The notes: generated from the letters alone by a model not told the origin. DNA of 64,000 nucleotides from Streptomyces sp. NBC_01335 (GCF_035953295.1 NZ_CP108370.1:2604001-2668000), one strand, 5' to 3'; numbered from the stretch's first letter, positions 1 through 9,652 are shown. A program made the numbers and translations.

Positions 1-190
1 TGGGAGCGCAAGGTACGCAGTGCGCACAAGGGTTCTGAGGGTTCGTCGCGGATGCGCCGGAGCGGCCCGGGGACCCCCGCCCGGGAGCCTACGGGCCCCC
101 GGGCCGGGCGGTGCCGCCGGGGGGTGTGCGACGGCGCCCCGGGGGGCGTGCGTGCCGCCCCGTCGCCGTACCGGCCGCGGCGGGTACGGC

Positions 191-228
191 GACGGGCCCC
201 GGACGGCGTGATGCGTCCGGGGCCCGTC
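191..228. terminator. Hairpin terminator downstream of tig
   Basis: A perfect 14-bp stem (191-204 with 215-228) closes a 10-nt loop about 20 bp past the tig stop codon. No T tract follows, as is usual in Streptomyces. The sequence to its left (1-190) is GC-rich and shows no convincing gene. Confidence 0.8.
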
Positions 229-247
229 GTGCGGATCAGGGGGAGGC

Positions 248-1627
248 TCAGGCCTCCGTCTTCTCCTCGGCGGCGGCCTCGTCGGAGTCGGCGGTGGCGG
301 CCTCGGCCGTCTCCTCCTCGTCCTCCAGGTCGACGACCTCACCGTTGGTGTCGGTGACCTTCGCGGCCTCGACGACCAGCGCGAGGGCCTTGCCGCGGGC
401 GACCTCGCCGACGAGCATCGGCACCTGGCCACCCTCGACGACGGCCTGGGCGAACTGGTCGGGGCTCATGCCGGAGGAAGCAGCGCGCCGCATGAGGTGC
501 TCGGTGAGCTCCTCCTGGTTGACGTTCAGCTTCTCCTTGTTGACGATCTCGTCCAGCAGGAACTGGGTCTTGATGCCCTTGACGGCCTGCTCCGAGGTCT
601 CGGCCTCGAACTCCTCGACGGTCTTGCCCTGGATCTCCAGGAACTTCGCCAGGTCGAGACCCATCTGGCCGAGCTGGTGGTGCTCCAGGTTGTGCTTGCG
701 GGTGTTGATCTCGTCCGCGAGCAGCTTCTCCGGGATCGGGACCTCGGCGAGCTTCAGCAGCTCTTCGAGGACGCGCTCCTGGGCCTGGGTGGCCTGGTCG
801 TACTGCTTGGTGTTCTCCAGGCGCTTGCGGCTGTCGGCGCGCAGCTCCTCCAGCGTGTCGAACTCGCTCGCCATCTGGGCGAACTCGTCGTCCAGCTCGG
901 GCAGTTCGCGGGCGGCGACGGCGGTGACCTTGACGGTGACCTCCGCTTCCTTGCCCTCGGCCGAGCCGCCCTTCAGCTCGGAGGTGAAGGTGGCCTCGCC
1001 ACCGGCCTCCAGGCCCTTGACGGCCTCGTCGATGCCCTCGAGGAGCTCGCCGGAACCGATGGTGTACGAGACACCGTCGGCCACGCCGTCCTCCAGGACC
1101 TCGCCGTCGACCTTGGCCTGCAGGTCGATCGTCACGACGTCGCCCTCGGCGGCGGCGCGCTCGACCGGGTTGGTGGAGGCGAAGCGCTCGCGGAGCTGCT
1201 CCACGGCCTTCTCGATGTCCTCGTCGGTGACTTCGAGGGCGTCCACGGTGACCTCGATGCCGGAGTAGTCCGGGATCTCGATCTCGGGGCGCACGTCCAC
1301 CTCGGCGGTGAAGGAGAGCAGCTCGCCGTCCTTCAGCTCGGTGATGTCGACGTCGGGCTGGCCGAGAACGTTCAGCTCACCCTCGTTGACCGCCTCGGTG
1401 TAGAACTTCGGGAGGGCGTCGTTGACGGCCTCCTCCAGAACCGCACCGCGGCCGAACCGCTGGTCGATGACGCGGGCCGGGATCTTGCCCTTGCGGAAGC
1501 CCTTCACCGTGACCTGCTGGTTGATCTTCTTGTACGCCGCGTCGAGGCTGTCCTTGAGCTCCTCGAAGGGCACCTCGATGCTGAGCCGAACCCGGGTCGG
1601 GTTCAGGGTCTCCACGGCGCTCTTCAC
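248..1627 (-). CDS. tig: Trigger factor, ribosome-associated chaperone and prolyl isomerase
   Basis: Trigger factor binds ribosomes near the exit tunnel, shields nascent chains and has peptidyl-prolyl isomerase activity in the cytosol. The 459-aa product has the three expected parts. The N-terminal ribosome-binding domain begins [20 protein letters not shown] and carries the signature stretch [13 protein letters not shown] near residue 45. An FKBP-type domain follows at about 160-245 ([16 protein letters not shown]). A helical C-terminal chaperone region leads to a very acidic Glu/Ala/Asp tail of about 30 residues, typical of actinobacterial homologues. The ATG at 1627 is preceded on the coding strand by an AAGGAG ribosome-binding site. 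tRNA-Pro lies just upstream in the same orientation. In streptomycetes clpP genes normally follow tig; here they would lie left of the window edge. Confidence 0.98.
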   Translation of the reverse strand: MKSAVETLNPTRVRLSIEVPFEELKDSLDAAYKKINQQVTVKGFRKGKIPARVIDQRFGRGAVLEEAVNDALPKFYTEAVNEGELNVLGQPDVDITELKDGELLSFTAEVDVRPEIEIPDYSGIEVTVDALEVTDEDIEKAVEQLRERFASTNPVERAAAEGDVVTIDLQAKVDGEVLEDGVADGVSYTIGSGELLEGIDEAVKGLEAGGEATFTSELKGGSAEGKEAEVTVKVTAVAARELPELDDEFAQMASEFDTLEELRADSRKRLENTKQYDQATQAQERVLEELLKLAEVPIPEKLLADEINTRKHNLEHHQLGQMGLDLAKFLEIQGKTVEEFEAETSEQAVKGIKTQFLLDEIVNKEKLNVNQEELTEHLMRRAASSGMSPDQFAQAVVEGGQVPMLVGEVARGKALALVVEAAKVTDTNGEVVDLEDEEETAEAATADSDEAAAEEKTEA

Positions 1628-1743
1628 GGTTCGGTCTCCTTGGTGGCTGACTTCGGGGGGTCCCGCCCGCCGCCTGTCGGCGGCTTCGCGGATCGGCCCG
1701 GCTCATCAGACACACGGGCACGCAATTTGCATAGTAACGGCAA

Positions 1744-1759
1744 GGGGGAGGACTCCCCC
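1744..1759 (-). terminator. Short hairpin downstream of tRNA-Pro
   Basis: A GC stem of 6 bp (ggggga with tccccc, 4-nt loop) lies 16 bp past the encoded CCA end of tRNA-Pro. On the transcribed strand it is followed by TT. It probably ends the tRNA transcript before tig. Confidence 0.55.
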
Positions 1760-1775
1760 AATGCGATCTTCCTGG

Positions 1776-1852
1776 TGGTCGGGGTGGCCGGATTCGAACC
1801 GACGACCTTCCGCTCCCAAAGCGGACGCGCTACCAAGCTGCGCCACACCCCG
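1776..1852 (-). tRNA. tRNA-Pro (anticodon TGG)
   Basis: Read on the - strand, the acceptor stem CGGGGTG pairs with CACCCCG. The anticodon stem TCCGC/GCGGA closes the loop TTTGGGA, giving anticodon TGG. The T arm carries GGTTCGAATCC. The discriminator A is followed by an encoded CCA (1776-1778). tRNA genes are common attachment sites for actinomycete integrative elements, but no integrase or duplicated tRNA end is seen here. Confidence 0.96.
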
Positions 1853-2250
1853 TCGGTGCGACACAGAGGGTACATGCAGAAAGGGCGCCCTCCCGCCGCT
1901 TTCCGGTGGCCCTGCGGCAGATGGCCCGCCCCGGGTACGGCAGGAGGCGGGGCGCGCGCCACTGAAGGGTGTTGCGAAAGTGGCGCCGTCCGCCCGGAGG
2001 GCGGGTCCGGCGGCGTCCGGTGCGTGCGATCGCAAGGCGGAGGGCCGCCCCGGTACTGGATGTCGGGGTGATCCCGACAACGCGGCGAGCGTGCGTGCCG
2101 GGCGTCGCCGGACACGCGGGACTTTCGCAACACGCTTCAGTCGGCCGGCCCCGTCCCGGTGCGCCCCCGGATACGGGTGTGCGGGCACCGGCTCCGACCC
2201 GCTACGATGCTCTTCGTACCCGGGGCCGCTCACGGCGCCGGTGCGCTTGT
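1853..2250. other. Intergenic stretch between two tRNA genes
   Basis: About 400 bp separate tRNA-Pro (leftward) from tRNA-Gly (rightward), so both tRNA promoters should lie here. I see no reading frame with believable codon use. I cannot assign -35 and -10 boxes with confidence. Confidence 0.5.
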
Positions 2251-2324
2251 GCGGGCGTAGCTCAATGGTAGAGCCCTAGTCTTCCAAACTAGCTACGCGG
2301 GTTCGATTCCCGTCGCCCGCTCCA
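2251..2324 (+). tRNA. tRNA-Gly (anticodon TCC)
   Basis: Acceptor stem GCGGGCG pairs with CGCCCGC. The anticodon stem CTAGT/ACTAG closes the loop CTTCCAA, giving anticodon TCC. The T arm reads GGTTCGATTCC. The discriminator T at 2321 is followed by an encoded CCA (2322-2324). Confidence 0.96.
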
Positions 2325-2327
2325 TGA

Positions 2328-2380
2328 CGAAGGCCCGGTGCCGCGTCCCGTGATTCCACGGACGTCGGACCGGGCCTTCG
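2328..2380 (+). terminator. Hairpin terminator after tRNA-Gly
   Basis: A 12-bp perfect stem (cgaaggcccggt, 2328-2339, with 2369-2380) starts 4 bp past the tRNA CCA end and spans a 29-nt loop. It may also serve the leftward small gene at 2525-2719. Confidence 0.7.
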
Positions 2381-2524
2381 GCGTATCCGGGCCCTTGCCG
2401 CATCCGGGCCTTGCCGCACTAGGGGGGCGGTCCCCGTACGCGCTCGCGCCGCGCCGCCGGCCGTGGGGACGGCGGTCGGCGGCGCGGCGGTCTTCGAGCG
2501 CGGGACGAGCGGACCGCTCGCGGC

Positions 2525-2719
2525 TCAGAAGCTGATCTGGTTGATCGTGTCGGCTATGGAGTTCATGAACCTGTTGATGGCGGGCGCCATGCCCGTCGAC
2601 GCGAGGAAGAACCCGAAGAGGATCGCGACGATCGCCGGCCCGGCCTTGATGGATCCGCCGCGGATCAGCACCACCAGGATGATCGCCAACATCAGCACCA
2701 CAGACAGTGAAATGGCCAC
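2525..2719 (-). CDS. Conserved small two-helix membrane protein of unknown function
   Basis: A 64-aa hydrophobic protein beginning MAISLSVVLMLAIILVVLIR. It has one membrane helix at about 3-20, a short GGSIKAGP turn, and a second helix at about 29-45. The C-terminus (INRFMNSIADTINQISF) is amphipathic. Codon use is typical of the chromosome and there is no obvious partner gene. I recognise it as the kind of small membrane protein kept across Streptomyces but know no function. The ATG at 2719 is the natural start because the product opens directly into the first helix. Confidence 0.75.
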   Translation of the reverse strand: MAISLSVVLMLAIILVVLIRGGSIKAGPAIVAILFGFFLASTGMAPAINRFMNSIADTINQISF

Positions 2720-3244
2720 GACTGCTCACACCCTAGGTCGGTCCGCCTTGCCGGCCCGGGGGCGCGCTCCATCGCGCGCCCTCCGTTCACTCCATCGTGC
2801 CATCAACTCCCGTGGTGGCGCCGCCGGGTGACGGACCGACCTGGCTGATTCTCGCCATTTGTGCCGCCCGTACACCCGGGAGCCCCCGGCCGGACCCGGA
2901 GGCGAAATCCGCGCCCGGGCCGCGCGGGAGCGCCGTACGGCGGCCCCGGCCCGCCATGCCCCGCCGCGCACCGCCGGGAGATTCGGTTCCGGCGCCCCCG
3001 GCAAGAATTCACTTCCTCCCCACAGGCCACGCGCATTCCGTGGAGCCGGGAGACGGCAGGGAGCGGGAGTTGGGAAGAGTGCGGTAATTCACGCCTCTCA
3101 ATTCTGGCCCGATTTGCCCGCTTTGGGCGGTGATTAGACCGGCATAGCGGACATAACTCAAGGGTTTTGGCGTCGAATTGGCGGGCAGGCGCGAGGCTTC
3201 CGACGCGCTTAACGAAAAGCGAAAGACAGGTCTAGGTTTTTCGA
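2720..3244. other. Long intergenic region with AT-richer right half
   Basis: These 525 bp lie between a leftward small gene and a rightward acyltransferase gene, so they should hold both promoters. The part from about 3085 to 3245 is clearly richer in A and T than the neighbouring coding DNA, as expected for a regulatory region. I see no coding sequence and no operator I can name. Confidence 0.5.
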
Positions 3245-4414
3245 ATGCTTCCTGCTCCGAGCCGTACACAGAGGGCCGCACTCCCGCCGGAGACCCTGGA
3301 CCCGGAGCCCGGACAGAGATCCGCGGCGACCGCGACCGGAACGCTCCCGGCGACCGCGCCCGAGGCTCCCCCGGCGTCCTCGTCGGGGGCCGCTCCGGCG
3401 GGCAAGAAGCGCGATCCGTACTTCGACAACGCGAAGTATCTGGCCATCGTGCTCGTCGCCGTGGCGCACGCCTGGGAACCGTTGATGGGCGACAGCCGGG
3501 CGGCCCGCGCGCTGTACATGATCATCTATACGTTCCACATGCCGGCGTTCATCCTCGTCTCCGGCTACTTCTCCCGGTCCTTCGACGCGAGCCCGGCCCG
3601 GATGAAGCGGCTCGTCACCGGGGTCGTGGTCCCGTACGTGGTCTTCGAGACGGCCTATTCGCTGTTCAGGCGGTACGCGGGCGGCGAGCCGCACGCCCCG
3701 ATCACCCTGCTCGACCCACTCTTCCTCACCTGGTTCCTGGCCGCCCTGCTCATCTGGCGGCTGACCACCCCGCTGTGGCGGACGCTCCGCCATCCGCTCC
3801 CCGTCGCCCTCGCCGTGGCCGCGCTCGCCTCGGTCTGCCCCGGCATCGGAGACGATCTGGACCTCCAGCGCGTCCTGCAGTTCCTGCCGTTCTTCGTCCT
3901 GGGCGTCATGGCCAGGCCCGAGCACTTCGCCTGGGTGCGCCGGCGCCAGGTGCGGCTGCTCTCGTTGCCGCTGTTCGCCGGGGCGCTGGGATTCGCGTAC
4001 GTGGTGGCCCCGCACATGCAGCTCGGCTGGTTCTACCGCAGCGACAGCGCCCAGGAGCTGGGCGCGCCCTGGTGGTCCGGGGTGATGATGACGCTGCTGA
4101 TGTTCGGCTGTGCCCTGCTGCTCACCGTCGGTTTCCTGTCCTGGGTGCCGTCCCGGACGACCTGGTTCACGGTGCTGGGCGGCGGGACCATCTGCGGATA
4201 CCTCCTGCACGGCTTCCTGATCAGGGGCGCCGAGTACGCGGGGCTGATCGACGAGAACGCGTGGCTCTCCGGCCCCGTGGGGCTGGTCGTCGTCTCCGTG
4301 GTCGCGGCCGCGGCGGTGACGCTGCTGTGCACCCCGCCGGTCCGCAGGGTGATGCGGTTCGCCACCGAGCCGGACATGGGCTGGGCGTTCCGCCGGAGCC
4401 CCGCCACCCGCTGA
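3245..4414 (+). CDS. Acyltransferase family 3 integral membrane protein (fucose 4-O-acetylase-like)
   Basis: Acyltransferase-3 proteins move acyl groups, often acetyl, onto sugars or other surface molecules from within the membrane. The 389-aa product has a Pro/Ala-rich cytosolic tail of about 55 residues. The family opening follows: YFDNAKYLAIVLVAVAHAWEP, where the His near residue 75 matches the conserved catalytic position. Further on is FHMPAFILVSGYFSRSF, then roughly ten hydrophobic helices. The C-terminal half holds GTICGYLLHGFLIRGAEY, a second conserved His region. Family length is usually 330-400 aa. The ATG at 3245 lacks a clear ribosome-binding site, so the true start may lie a little downstream. 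It stands alone and is followed by a very strong hairpin. The acceptor molecule cannot be told from sequence. Confidence 0.85.
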   Translation: MLPAPSRTQRAALPPETLDPEPGQRSAATATGTLPATAPEAPPASSSGAAPAGKKRDPYFDNAKYLAIVLVAVAHAWEPLMGDSRAARALYMIIYTFHMPAFILVSGYFSRSFDASPARMKRLVTGVVVPYVVFETAYSLFRRYAGGEPHAPITLLDPLFLTWFLAALLIWRLTTPLWRTLRHPLPVALAVAALASVCPGIGDDLDLQRVLQFLPFFVLGVMARPEHFAWVRRRQVRLLSLPLFAGALGFAYVVAPHMQLGWFYRSDSAQELGAPWWSGVMMTLLMFGCALLLTVGFLSWVPSRTTWFTVLGGGTICGYLLHGFLIRGAEYAGLIDENAWLSGPVGLVVVSVVAAAAVTLLCTPPVRRVMRFATEPDMGWAFRRSPATR

Positions 4415-4430
4415 TCCGGCCGGGCCGTCC

Positions 4431-4497
4431 CCGGGAAAGACGAAGACCGGTGCCGCCGCCCCTCCGGGCGGGCGGCACCGGTCTTCGTCTTTCCCGG
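4431..4497 (+). terminator. Very long perfect hairpin terminator
   Basis: A 27-bp perfect stem (4431-4457 with 4471-4497) closes a 13-nt GC-rich loop, beginning 16 bp after the acyltransferase stop. It is among the longest uninterrupted stems in the window and should work in both directions. Confidence 0.85.
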
Positions 4498-5001
4498 GCG
4501 GCAGGAGCCCCGGAGCCTCCGGGCCGCCGGGGCGGTCTCAGTTCGGGCCAGGGTTGGCCGAATTCATTCGGTCCAGAAGCGATTGATCGACATGGAGACC
4601 CGGAACTCCCCGCACATGCGCATATGTCCCTGCCCACACCTCCCGCACCTCCGTCCGGCCGGCCTCCGGCCGGATCGGCCGCCCGCCCACCCGCTCATGG
4701 GCGCCGCTCACCCCGAGGCGCGTTCGGCAACGTCCACAGAGGGGAATCCTTGACCTCTTCTTTGCCTTCCGTCTCGACTTGTCGATCTACCGAAGGATCG
4801 GGCTCATCGGACACGCCGACACGCTCATCGCCAGGGGAGGCGCTTTTCTGGCTTGGTTCGGCGTCGCCGAGGCCGTCGGCGCCTTCATGATCGGCCTGAT
4901 GCCCGGCGGTACGAGCTCGGGCGAGCGCATCCGGAGACTGGTCCACCCGCTGCGGGACGCGTTCGGGCCGGCTCACCCCCGGCGGAAGGACAGCCGTCCG
5001 C
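4498..5001. other. Gap with an unresolved short reading frame
   Basis: About 500 bp lie between the terminator and the 3' end of the phosphatase gene. One + strand frame, open from before 4746 to 5045, contains a hydrophobic, protein-like stretch (GGAFLAWFGVAEAVGAFMIG near 4830-4895). Its only start is a TTG at 4779 with no ribosome-binding site. In another frame a TTG at 4750 has a good GAGGGG site but gives only 46 low-complexity residues, ending at 4890. The two together could be the remains of a frameshifted small membrane-protein gene. I do not call a gene. Confidence 0.4.
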
Positions 5002-6144
5002 TCAGCCCCGGCGGGAGAGCAGCAGCAGGGCGCGGTCGTCGTTGACGTCCTTCGCGCACGCCTCGATCAGGTGCCAGGCCGCGCCCTCGAAGCCGCTCGT
5101 GACGTACCGGTCGGCTTCGCCGGTCAGCCGGTCGATGCCGTCGGCGATGTCCCGGTCCGACGCCTCCACCAGGCCGTCGGTGAAGAGCATCAGCACGTCG
5201 CCGGAGGCCAGGGAGCCCTTGACCGCGTCGAACTCCGCTCCGTCGTAGACGCCGAGCAGCGGGCCCTCGGCGGCCTTCTCCTCCCACTGCCCGGTGGCGG
5301 CGTTGAGCTGGAGGGCGGGCGGGTGGCCCGCCGAGAGGATCTCGTAGTCGCCGGACTCCAGGTCCAGCACCAGGTGGATCGAGGTGGCGAACCCCTCGTC
5401 CCAGTCCTGGCGGAGCAGGTAGCCGTTGGCGGCGGGCAGGAAGCCGTGCGGGGGCAGCGAGCCGAGGAGGCCGCCGAAGGCGCCGGAGAGCAGCAGGGCG
5501 CGGGAGCCCGCGTCCATGCCCTTGCCGGAGACGTCGGTGAGGACGACCTCCAGCGTGCGTCCGCCGTGGGTGCGGGCCGCGACGACGAAGTCGCCCGAGA
5601 AGGACTGGCCTCCGGCGGGGCGCAGCGACATCTCGCAGTGCCAGCCCTTGGGCAGCCGGGGCAGCGCGCTCTGGACCCTGATGCGTTCGCGCAGGTCGAA
5701 GAGCATGGTGCCGCCGCGCCGCCAGGGCACTCCGACCCGGGCCCGGAACTGGGCGAGCACCAGCCCGAAGAAGCCGCAGGCGCCGACCACGAGGACGTTG
5801 CCGGGGGTGACGGTGACGTCCGCCGGGGACGTACCGAGAGTGAAGGACTCGACGATCAGGGCGCCGGCCGCCACCGCGTACAGGGTGAGCAGGCTGGAGG
5901 GGCGGAGCAGCAGGCCGCCGGCGACGATCGGCAGGACCAGGGCGGTGGGCGAGAACCATTCCGGGTTCCACACCGTGGCCACCGTGAGGGCCGGGATCGT
6001 CAGCAGCAGGCCCGCGAAGGCTATCCAGTCGGACCCGTCACCGCGGAAGTAGTCGACCCCGGACCGGCGCAGCGCGATGCGGGCCCGGTGGGCCGTTCGC
6101 CGCCACCGGGCCACGTGCGCGTTCACTCCGTCACGAGAGGCCAT
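5002..6144 (-). CDS. Membrane-anchored SpoIIE/PP2C-type serine phosphatase
   Basis: SpoIIE-type PP2C phosphatases dephosphorylate Ser/Thr, classically on anti-anti-sigma factors in partner-switching circuits. The 380-aa product starts at ATG 6144 (MASRDGVNAHVARWRRTAHR). A cytosolic N-tail is followed by three to four membrane helices at about 38-135 (for example FAGLLLTIPALTVATV). The catalytic domain then covers about 165-378. Motifs are visible: FSGDFVVAA (first metal-binding Asp), VVLTDVSGKGMDAGSRA, SAGHPPALQL and LMLFTDGLVEA. The end, NDDRALLLLSRRG, matches the family's closing DDRALL motif. No sensory GAF or PAS domain is present. No anti-sigma or antagonist gene is adjacent, so the partner is encoded elsewhere. 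Confidence 0.93.
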   Translation of the reverse strand: MASRDGVNAHVARWRRTAHRARIALRRSGVDYFRGDGSDWIAFAGLLLTIPALTVATVWNPEWFSPTALVLPIVAGGLLLRPSSLLTLYAVAAGALIVESFTLGTSPADVTVTPGNVLVVGACGFFGLVLAQFRARVGVPWRRGGTMLFDLRERIRVQSALPRLPKGWHCEMSLRPAGGQSFSGDFVVAARTHGGRTLEVVLTDVSGKGMDAGSRALLLSGAFGGLLGSLPPHGFLPAANGYLLRQDWDEGFATSIHLVLDLESGDYEILSAGHPPALQLNAATGQWEEKAAEGPLLGVYDGAEFDAVKGSLASGDVLMLFTDGLVEASDRDIADGIDRLTGEADRYVTSGFEGAAWHLIEACAKDVNDDRALLLLSRRG

Positions 6145-6338
6145 TGTCGGGACCTTATCGACCGAACGGCTTCCCGTGCAGGGGGACCCCGGTCGGCGGC
6201 GGTACGAAATAGGGTCGTCCCGCCGGCGGAGAGGCTGGTAGGCGTGGCGTACGCCCCCGGAACCGGGCGGGCCGGAGCACCCGGGGCGGGGTGCCGGACG
6301 CGGGTTTTCGGGAACATGCTTTCGACGGGGTGGATCGC

Positions 6339-6415
6339 GCGGACCGGGGTACGCGGAGCCCCCCGCGCGTCGCGGACCGGGGTACGCGGCGTCACCCGCG
6401 GACCGGGGTGCACGG
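6339..6415. repeat. Three copies of an 18-bp intergenic repeat
   Basis: The unit gcggaccggggtacgcgg occurs at 6339-6356 and 6372-6389, with a slightly changed copy at 6398-6415. It lies in the 302-bp gap between the phosphatase gene and the glycosylase gene. Nothing else is seen in that gap apart from the phosphatase's presumed promoter. Confidence 0.75.
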
Positions 6416-6446
6416 CGCCACCGGCGTACGCCCGGCGCGGGCCCGG

Positions 6447-7256
6447 TCAGCGCTTCTGGCAGGTGGGGCACCAGAAGAGGTTGCGGGCCGCCAGTTCGGC
6501 GGTGCGGACGTCGGTGCCGCAGATGTGGCAGGGGCGGCGGTCGCGCCGGTAGACGTAGACCTCGCCGCCGTGGTCGTCGACGCGGGGCGGGCGGCCCATC
6601 GCTTCGGGCAGGTGCTCGGGGCGGACGGTGTCGATCCGGTTGTTCCGTACGCCCTCGCGCATCAGCAGGACGAGGTCGGTCCAGATCGCGTCCCATTCGG
6701 CGCGGGTGAGGTCCTTGCCGGGGCGGTACGGGTCGATGCCGTGGCGGAAGAGGACCTCGGCGCGGTAGACGTTGCCGACGCCGGAGACGACCTTCTGGTC
6801 CATCAGCAGGGCGGCGACGGTGATCCGGCTGCGGGAGATCCGCTGCCAGGCGCGGGTGCCGTCCTCGTCGGCGCGCAGCGGGTCCGGGCCGAGGCGCTCG
6901 TGTATCGCCTGTTTCTCGGGCTCGGTGACCAGGGCGCAGGTGGTGGGGCCGCGCAGATCGGCGTAGTGGCCGTCGCCCAGCAGCCGGAGGCGGACCGTGT
7001 CGGAGGGCGGCGGGGCCGGGACCGTACCGAAGCCGAGCTTCCCGAAGAGGCCGAGGTGGATGTGGACCCAGCCGGTGGCGCCGAAGCCGAGGAAGAGGTG
7101 CTTGCCGTGGGCGTCGACGGCGTCGAGCACCTGGCCGTCGAGGAGCGCCGCGCTGTCGGCGAACTTGCCCTGCGGGCTGCTGACCCGCACCGGCCGCCCG
7201 GCGAACCGCTCGCGGTGGTCGGCGGCGAGGCGGTGGATGGTGTGTCCCTCGGGCAC
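6447..7256 (-). CDS. Fpg/Nei-family DNA glycosylase (endonuclease VIII-like)
   Basis: This is a base-excision repair enzyme that removes oxidised bases and nicks the abasic site. The start is fixed by catalysis: the GTG at 7256 gives (M)-Pro2-Glu3 (PEGHTIHRLA), the essential N-terminal proline nucleophile and glutamate. An AGGAG site lies 9 nt upstream. The 269-aa protein has the helix-two-turn-helix region (LLMDQKVVSGVGNVYRAEVL, about 151-170). The C-terminal zinc finger has Cys243, Cys246, Cys263 and Cys266 (CHIC...CPTC). Family members are 260-290 aa. PEGHTI and the zinc ligands point to the actinobacterial Nei2 branch rather than MutM. Uracil or hydantoin preference cannot be told from sequence. 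Confidence 0.93.
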   Translation of the reverse strand: MPEGHTIHRLAADHRERFAGRPVRVSSPQGKFADSAALLDGQVLDAVDAHGKHLFLGFGATGWVHIHLGLFGKLGFGTVPAPPPSDTVRLRLLGDGHYADLRGPTTCALVTEPEKQAIHERLGPDPLRADEDGTRAWQRISRSRITVAALLMDQKVVSGVGNVYRAEVLFRHGIDPYRPGKDLTRAEWDAIWTDLVLLMREGVRNNRIDTVRPEHLPEAMGRPPRVDDHGGEVYVYRRDRRPCHICGTDVRTAELAARNLFWCPTCQKR

Positions 7257-7420
7257 GGGCGGCTTCTCCTGACGGGCGGAAACAGGCGGGAAACGAGCGG
7301 AAAGCGGGCGGGACTTCCCGTCGCGGGACGCGCGCGCACGACGGGCGGAAGGCCCCAAGGCCGGCGCGGGACGGGCGGAAGGCGGGCGCAGGACGGGTGC
7401 GGAAGGCGGCGGAAACGGAG

Positions 7421-7451
7421 GTGCCGCCAGGGCCTGGTGGCCTGGCGGCAC
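7421..7451 (-). terminator. Hairpin terminator after rpiB
   Basis: An 11-bp perfect stem (gtgccgccagg, 7421-7431, with 7441-7451) and 9-nt loop sit about 30 bp past the rpiB stop. It separates rpiB from the glycosylase gene in the same orientation. Confidence 0.75.
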
Positions 7452-7482
7452 GGTGGGTGGTCGGCGGGTGCAGCCCTGGGGA

Positions 7483-7971
<489 letters not shown>

Positions 7972-8117
7972 GCCGGAAAGTGTGGCACGAGCGCGACAGG
8001 GTAGCCGTCAGCGGGGTCGGAGCCCTTCGCGGGGTGGCGGCCGGATCGTCACCGGAACCGCCGCGGAGGCAGGGGCGGTTCCTCACGGTCCGCCCGGACC
8101 ACGTGAGGAGTCCATCC

Positions 8118-9587
8118 ATGACGTCGGGGACCACGGTGAGGGAGCCGGGCGGCGAGCCGGAAGGTGCGGCGGCCGATGCCGGAGGTGCGGGTGGCCCGGG
8201 AGACTCCGGCGGCACGGGCGGCGAGCTGAAGGCCGGGCTCAAGAACCGGCACCTTTCGATGATCGCCATCGGCGGGGTGATCGGCGCGGGCCTCTTCGTG
8301 GGCTCCGGCGCGGGCATCGCCGCCGCCGGTCCGGCGATCCTCGTCTCGTACGCCCTGGTCGGCACCATGGTGGTGCTGGTGATGCGGATGCTCGGCGAGA
8401 TGGCGGCCGCGCGGCCCAGCTCGGGGTCCTTCTCCGCCTACGCCGACCAGGCGCTCGGGCGCTGGGCGGGGTTCTCCATCGGCTGGCTGTACTGGTTCTT
8501 CTGGGTGGTCGTGCTCGCCGTGGAGGCCACGGCGGGGGCGGCGATCCTGGAGAGCTGGGTGCCGGCCGTACCGCAGTGGGGGTGGGCGCTGATCGTGATG
8601 ACCGTGCTGACCGCCACGAACCTGATCTCGGTCGGCAGTTACGGCGAGTTCGAGTTCTGGTTCGCCGGAATCAAGGTCGTCGCCATCGGCGCCTTCGTGA
8701 TCGTCGGGCTGCTCGCGGTCTTCGGGTTGCTGCCCGGTTCCGACAACGCGGGTTCCGGGTTCGCCCATCTCACCGACAGCGGCGGCTTCCTGCCGAAGGG
8801 GCCGGGGGCGATCCTGACCGGGGTGCTGATGGTGGTCTTCTCCTTCATGGGCAGCGAGATCGTCACGCTCGCCGCCGGTGAGTCCGCGGACCCCCGGCGC
8901 GCCGTGTCGAAGGCGACCAACAGCGTCATCTGGCGGATCGCGATCTTCTACCTGGGCTCGATCCTCGTGGTGCTGACGCTGCTGCCGTGGAACGACCCGT
9001 CGATCGTGGAGAAGGGCAGTTACGTCGCCGCGCTCGACTCCATCGGCATCCCGCACGCCGGGCAGGTGATGGACGTCATCGTGCTGACGGCCGTGCTCTC
9101 CTGCCTCAACTCCGGTCTCTACACGGCCTCCCGGATGGCCTACTCGCTCGGCGGCCGGGGCGACGCGCCCCGCGCCTTCACCCGGGTGAACAAGCGGGGC
9201 GTCCCGCAGGCGGCGATCCTCTCCTCGGTCGTCTTCGGTTTCGTGGCGGTCTTCTTCAACTACCAGTGGCCGGACACCGTCTTCGCCTTCCTGCTGAACT
9301 CCTCGGGGGCGGTGGCGCTCTTCGTCTGGCTGGTCATCTGCTTCACCCAGCTGCGGATGCGCCCCATGATCGAGCGCGAGTCGCCCGGGAAGCCGGTCGT
9401 GCGGATGTGGCTCTTCCCCTATCTGACCTGGGCGACGATCGCGATGATCTCGTTCGTCCTCGTCTACATGCTCACCGACGACGCGGGCCGCGAGCAGGTG
9501 CTGCTGTCGCTGCTGGTCGCGGCGGTGGTGGTCGCGGTGTCGCTGGTACGGGAACGGCGCGGGCGCCGGGTGACGGCGCGGGACTGA
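8118..9587 (+). CDS. Amino-acid permease, APC superfamily (paralogue 1 of 3)
   Basis: A proton-coupled amino-acid importer of the AAT/GabP-AroP type. The 489-aa product has a Gly-rich cytosolic tail of about 45 residues. The family signature IGGVIGAGLFVGSGAGIAAA lies in helix 1, and there are twelve hydrophobic segments in all. The short motif EFEFWFAGIKVVAI near helix 5-6 and RMAYSLGGRGDAPRAF after helix 8 are both typical. The ATG at 8118 has GAGGAG upstream with good spacing. Two paralogues follow in the same orientation; all three share the EFEFWFA, GGFLP and FPYLTW/FPVATV blocks. The substrate is not predictable from these motifs. Confidence 0.92.
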   Translation: MTSGTTVREPGGEPEGAAADAGGAGGPGDSGGTGGELKAGLKNRHLSMIAIGGVIGAGLFVGSGAGIAAAGPAILVSYALVGTMVVLVMRMLGEMAAARPSSGSFSAYADQALGRWAGFSIGWLYWFFWVVVLAVEATAGAAILESWVPAVPQWGWALIVMTVLTATNLISVGSYGEFEFWFAGIKVVAIGAFVIVGLLAVFGLLPGSDNAGSGFAHLTDSGGFLPKGPGAILTGVLMVVFSFMGSEIVTLAAGESADPRRAVSKATNSVIWRIAIFYLGSILVVLTLLPWNDPSIVEKGSYVAALDSIGIPHAGQVMDVIVLTAVLSCLNSGLYTASRMAYSLGGRGDAPRAFTRVNKRGVPQAAILSSVVFGFVAVFFNYQWPDTVFAFLLNSSGAVALFVWLVICFTQLRMRPMIERESPGKPVVRMWLFPYLTWATIAMISFVLVYMLTDDAGREQVLLSLLVAAVVVAVSLVRERRGRRVTARD

Positions 9588-9652
9588 CGCCGGTACGGGG
9601 GCGGCGCGGCGGCAAGGCGCCGACGAAGGACTGACCTCGTACGGGAACAGCG

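Noticed and set aside
1776..1852. tRNA-Pro as attachment site of an integrative element
   Set aside because: No integrase, no excision gene and no second copy of the tRNA 3' end within the window.
248..2071. Long + strand open frames antisense to tig
   Set aside because: They follow from GC-biased codons of tig read backwards, have no domain, and contain Leu/Asp/Gly-rich nonsense composition.
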